DNA from: CAIXQW01 sp046049675
GTDB lineage: Bacteria; Bacteroidota; Bacteroidia; Chitinophagales; Chitinophagaceae
Length of the DNA stretch: 43,461 nt
Assembly: GCA_046049675.1 (NCBI GenBank)
Contig: JBJORA010000035.1
Span: forward strand, 1 to 43,461
Direction of reading: 5' to 3'
Each line of letters opens with the position of its first letter. Positions within the stretch are counted from its first letter, which is position 1. Under the pieces are notes generated by a model. The model did no database searches. It saw only the letters and a program-made list of their open reading frames with translations, and had not been told where the DNA came from. The translations under genes and the position numbers were made by a program. This document shows positions 23,729 through 35,300 of the stretch, one piece after another.

Positions 23729-24268
23729 ATGCAAACAATGAGAGTACGTTTTTTACAAATACTTGCAGCACTCCTGTTAATCAGCACTGCCGCAATGGCA
23801 CAAAGAAAAATAGTTGTATTGAGTCCGCAAGTAACCATACAAGGCAATTTGCCAAACAAATGGACTGAAGCGCAAGTTAGTCAGTTGCGCAATCAATTGG
23901 CCACAACTTATCAAAGCCAAGTTGTAAGCAAGCTTATTCGTGAGCGCAACAAAAACAGAAACCGTGGTATGCGTGTTGATATAATTGCGTTAAAAAGTGG
24001 AGAGCAAGTACCGGTTGGCACGGATGTTGCGTATGTAGTAATACCAAGAGTGAATCATGTAATTTATATGAGTCCGGCACAAGCAAATATGATAAACACA
24101 AGCAGTGCATTCGTGAATTTCAATACACCGTTTTGGAGTCCGTATGTTCGTGCTAATGATAGCTACTGTTCTGTAAACGTCAACGAAGGCAATACGCGGA
24201 ACGTTGTTGTTAGTAACAGAATAATGAGCAACCGCGTGGCAAATCGCTTATTTAAGTGGATTCGCTAG
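23729..24268 (+). CDS. Secreted hypothetical protein
   Basis: This 179-residue protein has a signal peptide ending at AAMAQ-R (about residue 25). ATG 23738 (MRVRFLQIL) is an equally good start and would drop three residues. The mature part is basic, with an arginine/asparagine stretch (RERNKNRNRGMRVD), and beta-prone, ending in RVANRLFKWIR. I recognise no family, no catalytic motif and no T9SS tail. It is followed by a strong intrinsic terminator, so it is a single-gene unit. It may be periplasmic. Confidence 0.7.
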   Translation: MQTMRVRFLQILAALLLISTAAMAQRKIVVLSPQVTIQGNLPNKWTEAQVSQLRNQLATTYQSQVVSKLIRERNKNRNRGMRVDIIALKSGEQVPVGTDVAYVVIPRVNHVIYMSPAQANMINTSSAFVNFNTPFWSPYVRANDSYCSVNVNEGNTRNVVVSNRIMSNRVANRLFKWIR

Positions 24269-24312
24269 CGCACATAAAGTAGGATAGTTTTAGTAGAGTT
24301 AATAGTAGAGAG

Positions 24313-24355
24313 CACAAGAGCCTGGGGTGGAAACACTTTCAGGCTTTTGTGTTTT
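24313..24355 (+). terminator. Intrinsic terminator after the small secreted protein gene
   Basis: A 12-bp stem (CACAAGAGCCTG at 24313-24324 with CAGGCTTTTGTG at 24340-24351, one wobble) is followed by TTTT. Confidence 0.85.
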
Positions 24356-24373
24356 AAAAAGCATGCCCTTTAA

Positions 24374-24413
24374 AACAAAAAAACCATACAACGTATTGCA
24401 TGGCTTTTTTGTT
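24374..24413. terminator. Bidirectional terminator between convergent genes
   Basis: An A-rich arm ending ACCATACAA is mirrored by TTGCATGG and a T run, so either strand shows a hairpin followed by T. It would serve the acidic protein gene on the minus strand and back up the plus-strand terminator. Confidence 0.7.
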
Positions 24414-24434
24414 CCCCCAATATAAAAGTTTTAA

Positions 24435-24812
24435 TTAATAATCATCGTCGTCGTCAAACACATCAAGCGAACCAAAATCGTCGTCGATTTTAAATTCATC
24501 ATCTGGTTTGAAGTCTTCCTCCACATCGTCGTCGTCGGCACCACGCTTTCCAGCTTTGCCTTTACTTACAGGACGCTCAAATTCTTGAAACTCGTCGCCG
24601 TAATCGTCGTCGTCTAAATCGTCACCATCATCATCGTCGTCGTCATCGTCATCTTGCTCATAACGACTTTTTACGCGACTGCCTGCTGGCTTGTCATCGT
24701 CTAGATCATCGATTTCGTCTTCGTCTTCAGCTTCTTTCTTGCTGCCTTTTGCTTTAGTGCTTTCTTTTGGCGTAGGCTTGCTACTGCCTGCTGATTTTTT
24801 TGCTGCTGCCAT
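24435..24812 (-). CDS. Highly acidic low-complexity protein
   Basis: This 125-residue protein has two contrasting parts. Residues 1-28 are Ala/Lys/Ser-rich (MAAAKKSAGSSKPTPKESTK), like a basic DNA-binding tail. The rest is dominated by Asp and Glu, with a run of nine Asp around residues 54-62 and an all-acidic C-terminus ending DDDDDY. No fold or motif is visible and it is probably disordered. There is no signal peptide. Possible roles include nucleic-acid mimicry, chaperoning of basic proteins or cation binding, but none is supported by a motif. Asp codons form GAC/GAT trinucleotide runs that could change length by slippage. Open frame, normal start and a terminator suggest a real gene. Confidence 0.72.
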   Translation of the reverse strand: MAAAKKSAGSSKPTPKESTKAKGSKKEAEDEDEIDDLDDDKPAGSRVKSRYEQDDDDDDDDDGDDLDDDDYGDEFQEFERPVSKGKAGKRGADDDDVEEDFKPDDEFKIDDDFGSLDVFDDDDDY

Positions 24813-24948
24813 AACTAATGCTTTTCAGTGGTGTAAATTTTCAAACGAATTTCCAAACAAAAAAAATTTTTTTTGAATTTTTTTTTTGTAAAGATGCACA
24901 AAATATCATGGCGTAGCGCTGTAAATTTTTTTCGCTAGTTTTACAGGC

Positions 24949-26103
24949 ATGCATTTGGTAGAGGTAAGTAGCCCAGAACAGTTAAAAGCGTTTGTTGAGA
25001 TGCCAGTACAGATGTACAAGCAGGATGCCAACTATATACGCCCTCTAGACAAAGATGTGTACGAAGTTTTTAACCCAGACAAGAATAAACTGTACAAAAC
25101 GGGGAAGTGCAAACAATGGCTTTTGCAGAGCGAGGATGGGACAAACATTGGCAGAATAGCAGCATTTGTTAATAAAAAATACAAACAAGCGCAACCAACT
25201 GGCGGTATGGGTTTCTTTGAATGTCCCAATAATCAAGAAGCTGCTAATCTTTTGCTAGATACTGCCAAAAGATGGTTACAAAGCGAAGGCATGGAAGCCA
25301 TGGATGGGCCAATCAATTTTGGCGAACGCGATAAATTTTGGGGCGTACTAGTGAGCGGTTACGACGAGCAGCCTTTGTACGGCATGACCTACAACCCGCC
25401 CTACTATAAAGATCTTTTAGAGGCCTATGGCTTTCAAGTGTATTTTCATCAATTGTGCTTTGGTATGCACAAGGATCAAACGATGGATCAAAAGTTCAAA
25501 AATCTCTACGACAAATATGATGCCGACCCCGATTTTGAACTGCGCACCATAGACAAGAGCCAACTAGATAAGTATGCCGAAGACTTTTGCACCATATACA
25601 ATGCCGCCTTTGCTGGACATGGCGAAGGAAAAGCATTGGATATACGCATGGCAAAAGGCATGTTTGCAAGCATGAAGGCTGTAATGGATCCAAAAATATG
25701 CTGGTACGTGTATTACAAAAACCAACCGGTTGCAATGTGGATCAATTTGCCAGACCTCAACGACTACTTTAAGTATTTTAATGGCAAGCTTGGTTGGTGG
25801 CAAAAATTGCAATTTGTGTATCTACAGAAATTTCGCAAAGCAAAGCGTTTTGTGGGCATTGTTTACGGCGTTCACCCCGACTGGCAAGGCAAAGGTTGCG
25901 ATGCCTATATGATATGGGCAAGCCGCGAATACGTGCATAAAGTAAATGCTTACGATAAGTTTGAAATGCAATGGATAGGCGACTTTAATCCAAAGATGGT
26001 CAACTTGAGTAAAAACCTTGGCGCAAGCGAAGTGCGTAGGCTAAGCACCTACCGTTATCTTTTTGATAGAACAAAAGAATTTAAGCGCATGGGCGCTGTG
26101 TAG
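24949..26103 (+). CDS. GNAT-superfamily N-acetyltransferase-like protein
   Basis: This 384-residue protein belongs to a long GNAT-type family found in Bacteroidota. The N-terminal half contains FVEMPVQMYKQDANYIRPL and GPINFGERDKFWGVLVSG..PLYGMTYNPPYY. The C-terminal half carries the acyl-CoA pyrophosphate loop Q-G-K-G in VHPDWQGKGCDAYM, then FEMQWIGDFNPKMVNLSKNLGA as in GNAT motif B. The substrate is unknown. A TAGTTTTA element (one mismatch to TAnnTTTG) ends 5 nt before the ATG. The gene ends 15 bp before the stop of the convergent M1 peptidase gene, with no terminator between. Confidence 0.82.
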   Translation: MHLVEVSSPEQLKAFVEMPVQMYKQDANYIRPLDKDVYEVFNPDKNKLYKTGKCKQWLLQSEDGTNIGRIAAFVNKKYKQAQPTGGMGFFECPNNQEAANLLLDTAKRWLQSEGMEAMDGPINFGERDKFWGVLVSGYDEQPLYGMTYNPPYYKDLLEAYGFQVYFHQLCFGMHKDQTMDQKFKNLYDKYDADPDFELRTIDKSQLDKYAEDFCTIYNAAFAGHGEGKALDIRMAKGMFASMKAVMDPKICWYVYYKNQPVAMWINLPDLNDYFKYFNGKLGWWQKLQFVYLQKFRKAKRFVGIVYGVHPDWQGKGCDAYMIWASREYVHKVNAYDKFEMQWIGDFNPKMVNLSKNLGASEVRRLSTYRYLFDRTKEFKRMGAV

Positions 26104-26118
26104 CACGAGCAGCTCTAG

Positions 26119-28089
26119 CTATTGTATTAGCAATTTCTGCGTGCTAACGCTACCGTCTAGCATTGTAATGCGTGCTAAGTATGTGCCTGCTTTTAAGTCT
26201 GCAACATTAAGCACAGTGCTATTGCCCTTTAAAGCTTCTTGCTTTATTAATGCACCTGCAATGGTGTACAATTGGCAACTTGCTAAGCCTTGTCCAGTAA
26301 TAACAACTTGCGTTTGTGCTGGATTAGGCGCAAGAATTACTTGCTGATTAGCAATGCTTGACATGCCCAATGGAAATAAATTCTCGTTTGCTGTAAAGCT
26401 TACAGTGTCATCACAAATCCAGTTATTAGGGTCTACCATTACACCTGTAATTGTTCTAGGCGTAAAGAATGAATAATACTCAGTATTGCTTTGCACATTT
26501 ACTTTTACCGTTGTATCGCCTGTTGTGGTATAAAGTTTTAACTCCAAAGGACCAGTAAACAATGGTGTAACAGATGTGCTTGTTGTATGCGTCAATTTAA
26601 TTGTCGCTACGGCACCATTGCTATTGTATTGGCCCGTATAAATTGGATAACCTTCGCCAAAAATCCACTCGTTGAAATAGTTAGTAAGGTTCATGCCAGT
26701 AGTAGCTTCTGCACTAGCCTTAAACTCGTTGATGCTTGCAGTGGCATTGCCGTACTGATTCAAGAAATTATTTGTTGCAGCAAAAAACAAACTGTCGCCA
26801 AGATAGAAGCGCAATGTGTGAATCACTGCACCACCTTTACTATAAGATAAACGACTATCAAACACACGTGCATTGCTTGTATCTATGGTATAAATGCTAC
26901 CACCAGGTAAGCTCTTAACACTGTTATGAAAACTACGAATTTTATTGCCTCCACTAATCGGTCCTCTAAAACGAGCACGTACTAAAAACTCGCCATAGCT
27001 AGCCCAACCTTCGTTAATCCAAATGTCGCGCCAGGTGCGGCAAGTTACATGGTCGCCAAACCACTGATGCATCAATTCGTGACCATCTATATCAAAACTA
27101 AACGAGCCTAAGCTTGTCATGGTTTGATGCTCCATACCGCCGCCAAAAGGTGCCATGCAGTGACCGTACTTGATGTCTTTATAAGGATATGGTGTAAGTA
27201 AACTATCTAAATAAGTTATCATTAGACCACAACTATCTATCTGCGCTTTAAAGTTCGGTAGCGTACCCGGATTGTCGTATACAAAGTTTTGATACAACAC
27301 ACTATCGGCGCCGCTGTTAACTGGCACCTTGTAACTATAATCTACATATTGACTAACTGCCACAGAAATGAGGTAATAATCAATCACAGAATTATTGTGC
27401 CAGCGGTAACGCTTTTGATTGCCAGGTAAAACATCTACGCCCACTAAAACACCATTGCTACCTGCCATGTTGCTATCGGCTGTTGTGATATACACTTTGC
27501 AGCTGTCTGCTTTGTCTTGCAAAAATTGTTTGCATGGCCACCACTCGTGTGCAAAGTATGGCTGGCTAAGACTCCACACTACTTCATTACCCCAGCTTGG
27601 AGAATTGTCTTGGCTATATGCGTTTCCAATTGCAGCACTTGAACCTTGTGGCGCAGTGCCATTATAGTAAATGGTAATACTAAAAGCTGTACCTGCAGGA
27701 ATTGTTGAAGGCAAAAGCGCGTAAGCCTCGTCGTTTGGATGTACAACGGTAATTTGAGCACCGTTGTAAACAACACTATCAATATTATGATTGCCGTGTA
27801 ATTCAAAAGCAAAACTATCAAGGTTATTAATAGCACGTGCTGCAATAATCACATTACCACGCACAAAAAGTGTATTGGTTTGGCACTCTATGTTAAGATG
27901 ATAACTCGTAACGTCGTACTTGCTCATCAATGCAACAGCATTATTAGAAGCACGACTTTTACGTACAGCTGGCCTACTAGCCTTATGCGCTGCACAAGCA
28001 TGCACATCACAATCTTCTACAATTACTTGGGCCTGCGACAAATTGCAGCCAAAAACCAAAGCCAAAACAAATAGTACTACTTTTTGCAT
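26119..28089 (-). CDS. Secreted M1-family aminopeptidase with T9SS sorting domain
   Basis: This 656-residue protein has a signal peptide (MQKVVLFVLALVFGCNLSQAQ) followed by an M1 N-terminal beta domain. The catalytic domain holds the exopeptidase motif GGGMEHQTM and the zinc site H337-E-L-M-H341 with E360 (HExxH-x18-E). The chain then goes almost directly to a T9SS type A tail, with LAPNPAQTQVVI, CQLYTIAGALIKQE and AGTYLARITMLDGSVSTQKLLIQ. It lacks the long helical C-terminal domain of full aminopeptidase N. The enzyme should remove N-terminal residues from peptides outside the cell, feeding amino-acid uptake. Confidence 0.93.
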   Translation of the reverse strand: MQKVVLFVLALVFGCNLSQAQVIVEDCDVHACAAHKASRPAVRKSRASNNAVALMSKYDVTSYHLNIECQTNTLFVRGNVIIAARAINNLDSFAFELHGNHNIDSVVYNGAQITVVHPNDEAYALLPSTIPAGTAFSITIYYNGTAPQGSSAAIGNAYSQDNSPSWGNEVVWSLSQPYFAHEWWPCKQFLQDKADSCKVYITTADSNMAGSNGVLVGVDVLPGNQKRYRWHNNSVIDYYLISVAVSQYVDYSYKVPVNSGADSVLYQNFVYDNPGTLPNFKAQIDSCGLMITYLDSLLTPYPYKDIKYGHCMAPFGGGMEHQTMTSLGSFSFDIDGHELMHQWFGDHVTCRTWRDIWINEGWASYGEFLVRARFRGPISGGNKIRSFHNSVKSLPGGSIYTIDTSNARVFDSRLSYSKGGAVIHTLRFYLGDSLFFAATNNFLNQYGNATASINEFKASAEATTGMNLTNYFNEWIFGEGYPIYTGQYNSNGAVATIKLTHTTSTSVTPLFTGPLELKLYTTTGDTTVKVNVQSNTEYYSFFTPRTITGVMVDPNNWICDDTVSFTANENLFPLGMSSIANQQVILAPNPAQTQVVITGQGLASCQLYTIAGALIKQEALKGNSTVLNVADLKAGTYLARITMLDGSVSTQKLLIQ

Positions 28090-28265
28090 CCATGCAAGAT
28101 ACCGCTAGTACTGTAATTGCTTGTATTAACAGCGATGAGTTGTGATATAAATGCGAAGAATTAACCTAGGTAAAGCAGCTACTTGTTTTTCGGCAGCACA
28201 ATAAGCATGTGGTGCAAATTTAAACTTTACCTTTCAAGCTAGTCTAAGAGTAAAACTTCCACAAA

Positions 28266-29267
28266 ATGAAGGCTTTTCGCATAATAGTACTAACAACTTT
28301 GACGCTTACAAATTTTGTACATTTTTGTGCTGCACAAACCAGTAACAATAAATTGTATACCAACTTAGTGATGGAAGGCAGTGGCGTAAAACTGTTTAGC
28401 TATATCGGCGCACTGCAAGTATTAGATAGTGCAAAGCATTTGAGTCAAATCAAAAACTTTGGTGGCACAAGCGGCGGTTGTGTGATGGCTAGTTTGCTAT
28501 GCGTAGGTTATACCTGTACAGAGCTAGATAGTATTGCATACAGTGTTAAAGTGCAAACCTTTGCAGATGCTGGCAAGATTTACAACAGTCGCATCAAGCG
28601 TATCAACAAAAATTTTGGCTTCTATAAAGGCGATGCATTTGTAAAGTGGATGGAAAATTTAGTTGCTGCAAAAACTGGCAATGCCAATATTACGTTGCTA
28701 GAATTACATCAACTTGCACTGCAAGGCAAAGCCAAAGATTTATTTGCAGTTGCAACAGACTTGAGTACACAAACTTGTGTAGTGCTTAGCCACAGAACTT
28801 TTCCTAACATGCGTATTGTAGATGCGGTGCGCTGTAGTATGAGTATACCGCTTGCGTACAAAGCTGTACTTATCGACAAGCAAGGCAAAACTTATAGCAA
28901 TATTAAGGATGCCGACAGTTTGCATGTATTGGTAGATGGTGGTGCTTTGCATAATTATCCGATTGACATGTTTGATACTATTACGCCGCAGGCACAAACT
29001 TTGGGTATTATGATAGAAAATGATGCCTACCTTGGCTTAAATGAGCGCTATGTGCCAATTACGAATTTCAAAACTTATACAGAAGCGCTGTACCATACAA
29101 CAGTTGAAAAACCGCTAACAAGTGAAGCGAATAGAGCAAGAAGCATAATTATTACAATGAGACCAATATCTGCACGCATCAAAAAGATACCAAAAGAAAG
29201 CGTGCAGTATATGATACAACAAGGAAAACTTGGGGCGCAAAATTACTTGAATAGCAAGCAGCACTAG
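28266..29267 (+). CDS. Patatin-like phospholipase family protein
   Basis: This 333-residue protein has a signal-like N-terminus (to about CAAQ, residue 24) and a patatin domain. The oxyanion-hole segment is MEGSGVKLFSYIGAL, the nucleophile elbow G-T-S69-G-G, and the catalytic aspartate D224-G-G in VLVDGGALHNYP. Patatins are Ser-Asp lipid acyl hydrolases. The N-terminal signal suggests a periplasmic or outer-membrane-linked enzyme, perhaps acting on membrane lipids. No barrel or POTRA domain follows, so it is not a PlpD-type autotransporter. It lies 91 nt upstream of the alpha-2-macroglobulin-like gene on the same strand, and the two might share a transcript. Confidence 0.9.
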   Translation: MKAFRIIVLTTLTLTNFVHFCAAQTSNNKLYTNLVMEGSGVKLFSYIGALQVLDSAKHLSQIKNFGGTSGGCVMASLLCVGYTCTELDSIAYSVKVQTFADAGKIYNSRIKRINKNFGFYKGDAFVKWMENLVAAKTGNANITLLELHQLALQGKAKDLFAVATDLSTQTCVVLSHRTFPNMRIVDAVRCSMSIPLAYKAVLIDKQGKTYSNIKDADSLHVLVDGGALHNYPIDMFDTITPQAQTLGIMIENDAYLGLNERYVPITNFKTYTEALYHTTVEKPLTSEANRARSIIITMRPISARIKKIPKESVQYMIQQGKLGAQNYLNSKQH

Positions 29268-29344
29268 CTTTGTCATTGCAACGTTAAGATAATTTTACGT
29301 TTTTCCAACCAAGCCCCTTATGGAATGCATGTAACTTGTGCATC

Positions 29345-29351
29345 AAGGAGG
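29345..29351 (+). promoter_or_regulatory. Strong Shine-Dalgarno site of the alpha-2-macroglobulin-like gene
   Basis: AAGGAGG lies 7 nt before ATG 29359. Such a strong site is unusual in this window and decides that the gene starts at 29359, not at GTG 29338. Confidence 0.75.
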
Positions 29352-29358
29352 AGCTGCT

Positions 29359-32300
29359 ATGTTTAAGTTAAATTTATTAAATCGGGTATGCTGCACAATA
29401 TCACTTGCAGCACTAATGTTTACTGGCACTTTACAGGCTCAAAGCTTGCGTGCAAGAAGTACACGTGATTCTATGCTGCATTACTATGCACTAGACGCAC
29501 AACAACTTCATTTTATCTATACAAAGGGCACTGTGCCGGATACGAGCTATTTGTTTCAAAATTTTTACAAAGCAAGTCCTGCACGTATCACTACTGTGCC
29601 AGATAGTTTTGCCTTTGGTTGCTACTTAGAAGCAAACATCAGCAACAATAAGGTAGAATACAATATCTTAAGTCGTGTGCCTTTTACAATCGTCTTCAAA
29701 AAAATTGGCCAAGACGATGTGATGTATTTGCATGATAATACAACACGCACTAAAGACATGATTAGCGATGCAAGTATATTGTATCAAGGCACAGTAGCGC
29801 AATACGACGAAGGTTATGGTGGCTATGTGCTTCCAAAAACAAGAATAGCCACTAGAAAAAAACCAATCTCGCAGAATTATCTACTCATTACGTATAAGGA
29901 CAAGCCTTATCTATACAAGGCATTCGTTAGTGTGCCTTCGCCGTCGTATGGTGGTGGTGGCAATTACGCACAACCGCATCTCTATGGCTACTTTATAAGC
30001 GACAAGCCAAAGTACAAACCACTAGACACTTTGCGCCTGAAAGCCTATCTTTTGTTTAGCACGGGCAAAGCGGTAACGGAAGCTTGCGTACTAGAACTAA
30101 CAGATGCCAGCAATGGAAAGAGAGTATTTAAACGTGTCATCAAATCAAGCAGTAAAGGTGCTTTTGTGTACGACTATGTGCTACCCGACTCGTTAAAGAC
30201 TGACAGAGACTACGAATTACGTATAGGTCCCGCTAGTATGGCAAGTCGTTATCATAGAACAATTTCATTTAAACTAGAAGATTATAAACTAGACAATAGC
30301 AAGCTAAGTGTAGAACTCTCTAAAACTAATTTGTTTGCGGGCGACACACTTGCTTTGATTGTAAATACGAGTGATGCCAATGGTTTTCCATTGCAAGGTG
30401 TGCGTCTGCAGTATAAAGTAAGCATACTCAATGTTAGTGCGCTGCATAAAGATAGCTTACTGCTTACCAATACAATGCATGACAAATGGAATGCTATTGA
30501 TACTATTCTGCCTTATGCATCGCAGCATGTATTTTTTATTAAGCCAAGCGATTTGCCGCCCATTACTGCTAATTACACGATTGAAGCAAGTCTAACAGAT
30601 GCGCAATTCGAGCAAAAAAAATTTCCATTGGCATTTTTATATGACGCCGTGCCACATCGTAGTTTTATTTTTCAGGACAAAGATAGTTTGCGCGTAAGGC
30701 ACACTTATAAGGGACGTGATACTATTGAAAAGTTCACCCTTAAGTATTACGACGAACAAGGTAAAATGTGCGACTCGCTTGTGATACGCACGCCATACAA
30801 TGCAAAACTGCAAGCCCATTATCGCACAGCGCAGCTCTTTATAAGCACTACTCGCGAAGGCAAAACAAGAGATAGCCTTTATTTAAGCGCGCCAATTAGT
30901 TTTAATGCTTTAAGCATATTACAAACAACAGGCGAAAAGAATAGTAAGGCTTTTAAAGTGTCCTTTAAATACCCCTTTGCGCAAAAAGTGCATTACAAAG
31001 TTTACAAAGGCACAACACTTATTGCAAGTGGTGCAGATACTGCACTTGCTTTTGAAACTGCAGACACCACTTTAAGTACTTACAAAATTCTAATGAGCAA
31101 TAATTTCAATGGTAAATTAGAAGATAATGTGCACTGGGTATACTTCTATCCACTGCACAAAAAACTAAGTGTAAGCAGTAATTTACCTGAGCAAGCATTT
31201 CCGGGGCAATACTTAGATGTTGAATTTAGCGTCAGCGATTTTTATGGTAGACCTGCCAAGAATATTAACCTTGCTGCCTATGCCATCAATGCGATGTTTG
31301 CTAGTAGCATTAGTGAGCCTTATTTAGATGTGCCTGCGCAATACACCACGGCAACTAAAACTGTTACAGTATCGGGTGCTCATCCCTATTTTTCTGCTGT
31401 AGCGCTAGCCGCACAAGGCAATCACTACTTAAAGAAGCAACACGTGCCTAGATTTAACTTGTATAAAAACGAATACTATCAATTACTACTTGCACCACAA
31501 GGCTTAGCGCAGGTGCGCAGTACCAAACAGCAGCCGAATGCAGAAGTAGCGGTATTTATGTCTAGAAATGCATGTGCCTATCTGCCTAAATACGTTAAAG
31601 TTGATGGCGAGTTTATGCAACTAACAAGTGTAAGCAATCCGCATCAGAGTTCGTTTTTTGTATCGCCAGGCAAACACACTTTTCAAGTGCGGGTATTTGA
31701 TAGGTTATTACAAATTAATAATGTACAAGTAGATAGCTTTAGCAAACTTCATCTTTGCATTAATCTCGATAGTGTAGAAGCTGGTGTAGCAAAAAATATT
31801 ATTCAAATTGGTGATACCATGAGCCGCACTATGCCAAGCGAAGCAGAGAGGCAGGCCATAGAAAATAGTTTGCTCCTACTTAGCAATATCCTTATTGATA
31901 GTGTGCTAACTATTAATAATACAGCACTAACCGCAAGGCAATTTAGACAGTACAGCAATGTAATGAGCACGGTATTGGTAGATGGCGATGCGTTTAATGC
32001 GATTCTGCCATACAATGCAAAACCTGTGCAATTATTTCACAAGCATAACAGGCATACACTATATACTGGCAGGCATTTCTACTATTTTGATATAGTAAGT
32101 AATGCATTTGTACAAAAGTCTTTAAGCAAGAGTGCGCCATTTGTGTTTAACTTTATTGAACAAGCAGCAAGCGCAGAAGATATTGCCTACTATTTAGAAC
32201 CTGACACAATTGTTGTAAAGCAAGAAGCGACACAAGTTGGCATGACGACCAATACTCGCTTTAGTCAGAAGTACTTTGATGGTAATAGTTTTCAATACTA

Positions 32301-35300
32301 TCCGTCTGTGTATACTGCAAATACTGCTACGGTTAAAGTACTAGGCAGTGCCAAAGCACAAGCGACGCATTTGTGGCTAGTAAGTAAAACGCAAAAAGCT
32401 AGAAGTTTATTTACACATCTTAGTAATGGCAGTATAGTCAATTGTTCTATTACATCCAATAACATGGACGTGTATCTTTTTTACACCGATAATACTTTTA
32501 CCTTCTTGCCCAATATGAATATCCCTGCGCTTAGCACCTTGTACTTATGCACCGACTCTTTGCCGAAAAGTATCATTACAGAAGAAGCGCTTGCCCCAGC
32601 CCTTGATGTGTACAATGCCATTACTGCAACGCCAATGATGCCTTTTTATGGCGCTCCACAAGAAAGCAATAAGCTAGAATTAAAAGCAACAACTATCGAC
32701 AACAGCAATGGCAATATGTATTTTAGAGGTATTGTTACTGGCGAAGGTGTTAAGTCTGTTGGTTACGCTGATATCATTATTGAAAAACAAGGTCGCTATG
32801 TTGCAGGTGCAACAACCAACGTCAAAGGTGAGTTTGAATTTTTAGGCCTGCCCGCTGGCGTTTACGAAGTGAAAGTTTTTGCATTGGGTTATCAGTATAA
32901 ATATTACTACAATGCTGCACTAATTGGCACAAAGGGCTTAAGTACAGTAATTAGCTTGCAAGACCGTCAAACAGGAGCGCCAAAATATGAGGCATTGAAC
33001 AATAACTTTAGCTATGCAGCATATCCAATTGTAAGCGATAGCCAAAAATATATTCGTGTACATGTTTACAGCGCAAGTACGAGGCAGCCAATTACTGCTA
33101 ATAGTATTTCTTTGCGCGCACCTGACGGCATTACTGCCACTAGCACACCGCGTAGTAATGTGTGTACGTTTATGAATATTACTGGCAGTGGTAACAATTT
33201 AGAAGTTAAAGCAAACAAATACAATACATATACTTTAGAAGGCTTGTTTAGTACGGATATGTTTCGACAAGAGGTGTATGTGTATTTGAATGACAGTGTG
33301 GGAGAACAGGATTATTATAGATTGCAAGTTCGCACAGTTGCAGCACTGTATGATAAGGGATTAGGATACGGATTACTGTCTGCAAATGACAATGAAGGCG
33401 AGTTCTCGAGAAGCCATGCCTTCATGTCAGTTGCCAATCCAGGCACACCGCCTGCCATAACTGCTACACAAATAGAAAAACTTGCATCAACAAATGCTTC
33501 TGATGCAGTAAGTCTGCGTGCAGGTGTGTATCAGGCTCGCAATGCAGCTGGCATTAATATGGGCGGTGGCCGCACTGAAGGTACCCGGTACATGATAGAT
33601 GGGATGATGGTAACAGGTAGTACTGCTTTAGCTTATGGCAGTGTTGATGCGGTGCAAGTGAACGTTGGAGGCTTGCCTGCGAGTCTTGGCGGCGGCGATG
33701 GTGGTTATGTACAATACACAGGCTATGGCGGCGGCGGCGGTTATAGCTACTACGGTAAAGCCAAAGCGCCTCGCAAAAAAGAAGATGCCATGTGGGACGA
33801 CATGTTAAATGGCGATGAAGCGCAGCAGTACCGCGAAAATTTCAAAGACAATGCCTACTGGCTTGCCAACTACACAACAGACAAAAATGGCAAAGCTTAT
33901 GCGCGTATTAAACTACCAGACAATATCACAGAATGGCAGGCATTTAACTTAGCGATGGGAGAGCAATTTTACTATGGCCAAAGTTCACAAAAACTGAGGG
34001 TATATAAACCACTACAAACAATTAGTTTTATGCCCGAATGCCTCCATCAAGGTGATAGCATTCGCATTACAGCACGCTTTACAAACCTCACAAGCGAGGC
34101 AAAACGAATTACCACATTCTTTGAGCAAAACGCATCTTCGCTCAAGAGCAATGATGTGCTTGTTACCGATAATAATACAGACAGTGTGTTAGTTATTGCA
34201 CAAACCTTGGATACGCTGCAGCTTACCGCAGGGTTGCGTTTCCAAGATAAGTACACCGATGCCGAACGCAAGAAAATACCAGTGTTTGACAATGTACTGC
34301 ATCACTACTATTACCAATCCATCATGATGGACCATGATAGTACATACAATATTCGCTTTGGAAACGGCAGCATTACTACCTTAACGTTTAACAACAACTT
34401 GTACGAACGCATTTTGCAATACACAAGCGAACTAAGCAATTATAGTTATGGCTGTGTAGAACAAACAAGTAGTAAACTAAAGGCCTTGCTATTCCAGCAA
34501 GAAATTAATGCAAAACTTGGCCGTAAGGTTATACGCGATGTAGAAATTATGCGCCTCATAGAGCGTTTAGAAGATATGCAAAACAGCAATGGCACTTTTG
34601 GTTGGTGGCGCAAAGGCAGTGCCGATATGCGTATGACAAGCTATGCCTTTGAAGCACTGCTGCTTGCACAGAAAAAAGGGTATACCTGTCATGGCGCTGC
34701 AGATGCGGCTACAGCATTGGAGAAAAATCTTCCAATGATGCCAACAAACGAAAAGCTTGTGACACTTTATACGCTAGCAAGTAATGGCTTTATTTCACTT
34801 AACAGGTCGCAGCTCATGGGTATCAACCCAGTGAACTTAAATGCACACGATAAATTGTACTACTACAAATTATCGATGATGCTAGGTGATAAAGTAAGCG
34901 ACAACGATATCTATAATATGTGCCTTGAAATCAACAATGCAGCGCGCACTTGTGGCTATGGCAATTTCTTTGAAGACGAAAGAGCGCTGATGTTTAAGGC
35001 CATACAACTTTATAAGGGCACAAGTGTTGGTCAGCAAATGCAAGATATGTTTGGGCATCAAATCCTGAATGGTAGTTTAGACAAAAATCTAAACACATTT
35101 AGTAAAGCAACGCTTATTGAAGCTCTCATGCTGCAAGAAGAAGCCAAAGGCAAAAGCATCGGTAGTACTTTGGTGATTAATGATACCATCAAAGTGAATG
35201 CTTTTCCGTATACGCTAAAAACACGTGCTGCGCAAGTTCGTATTGCACACACAGGTAGCGATGTATTCTTGCAAACAGCAGAGCAACACAATGTATACAT

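Noticed and set aside
29338..29358. GTG 29338 as start of the macroglobulin-like gene
   Set aside because: The strong AAGGAGG is placed for ATG 29359, and the extra residues (including GGAA) would be encoded by the ribosome site itself.
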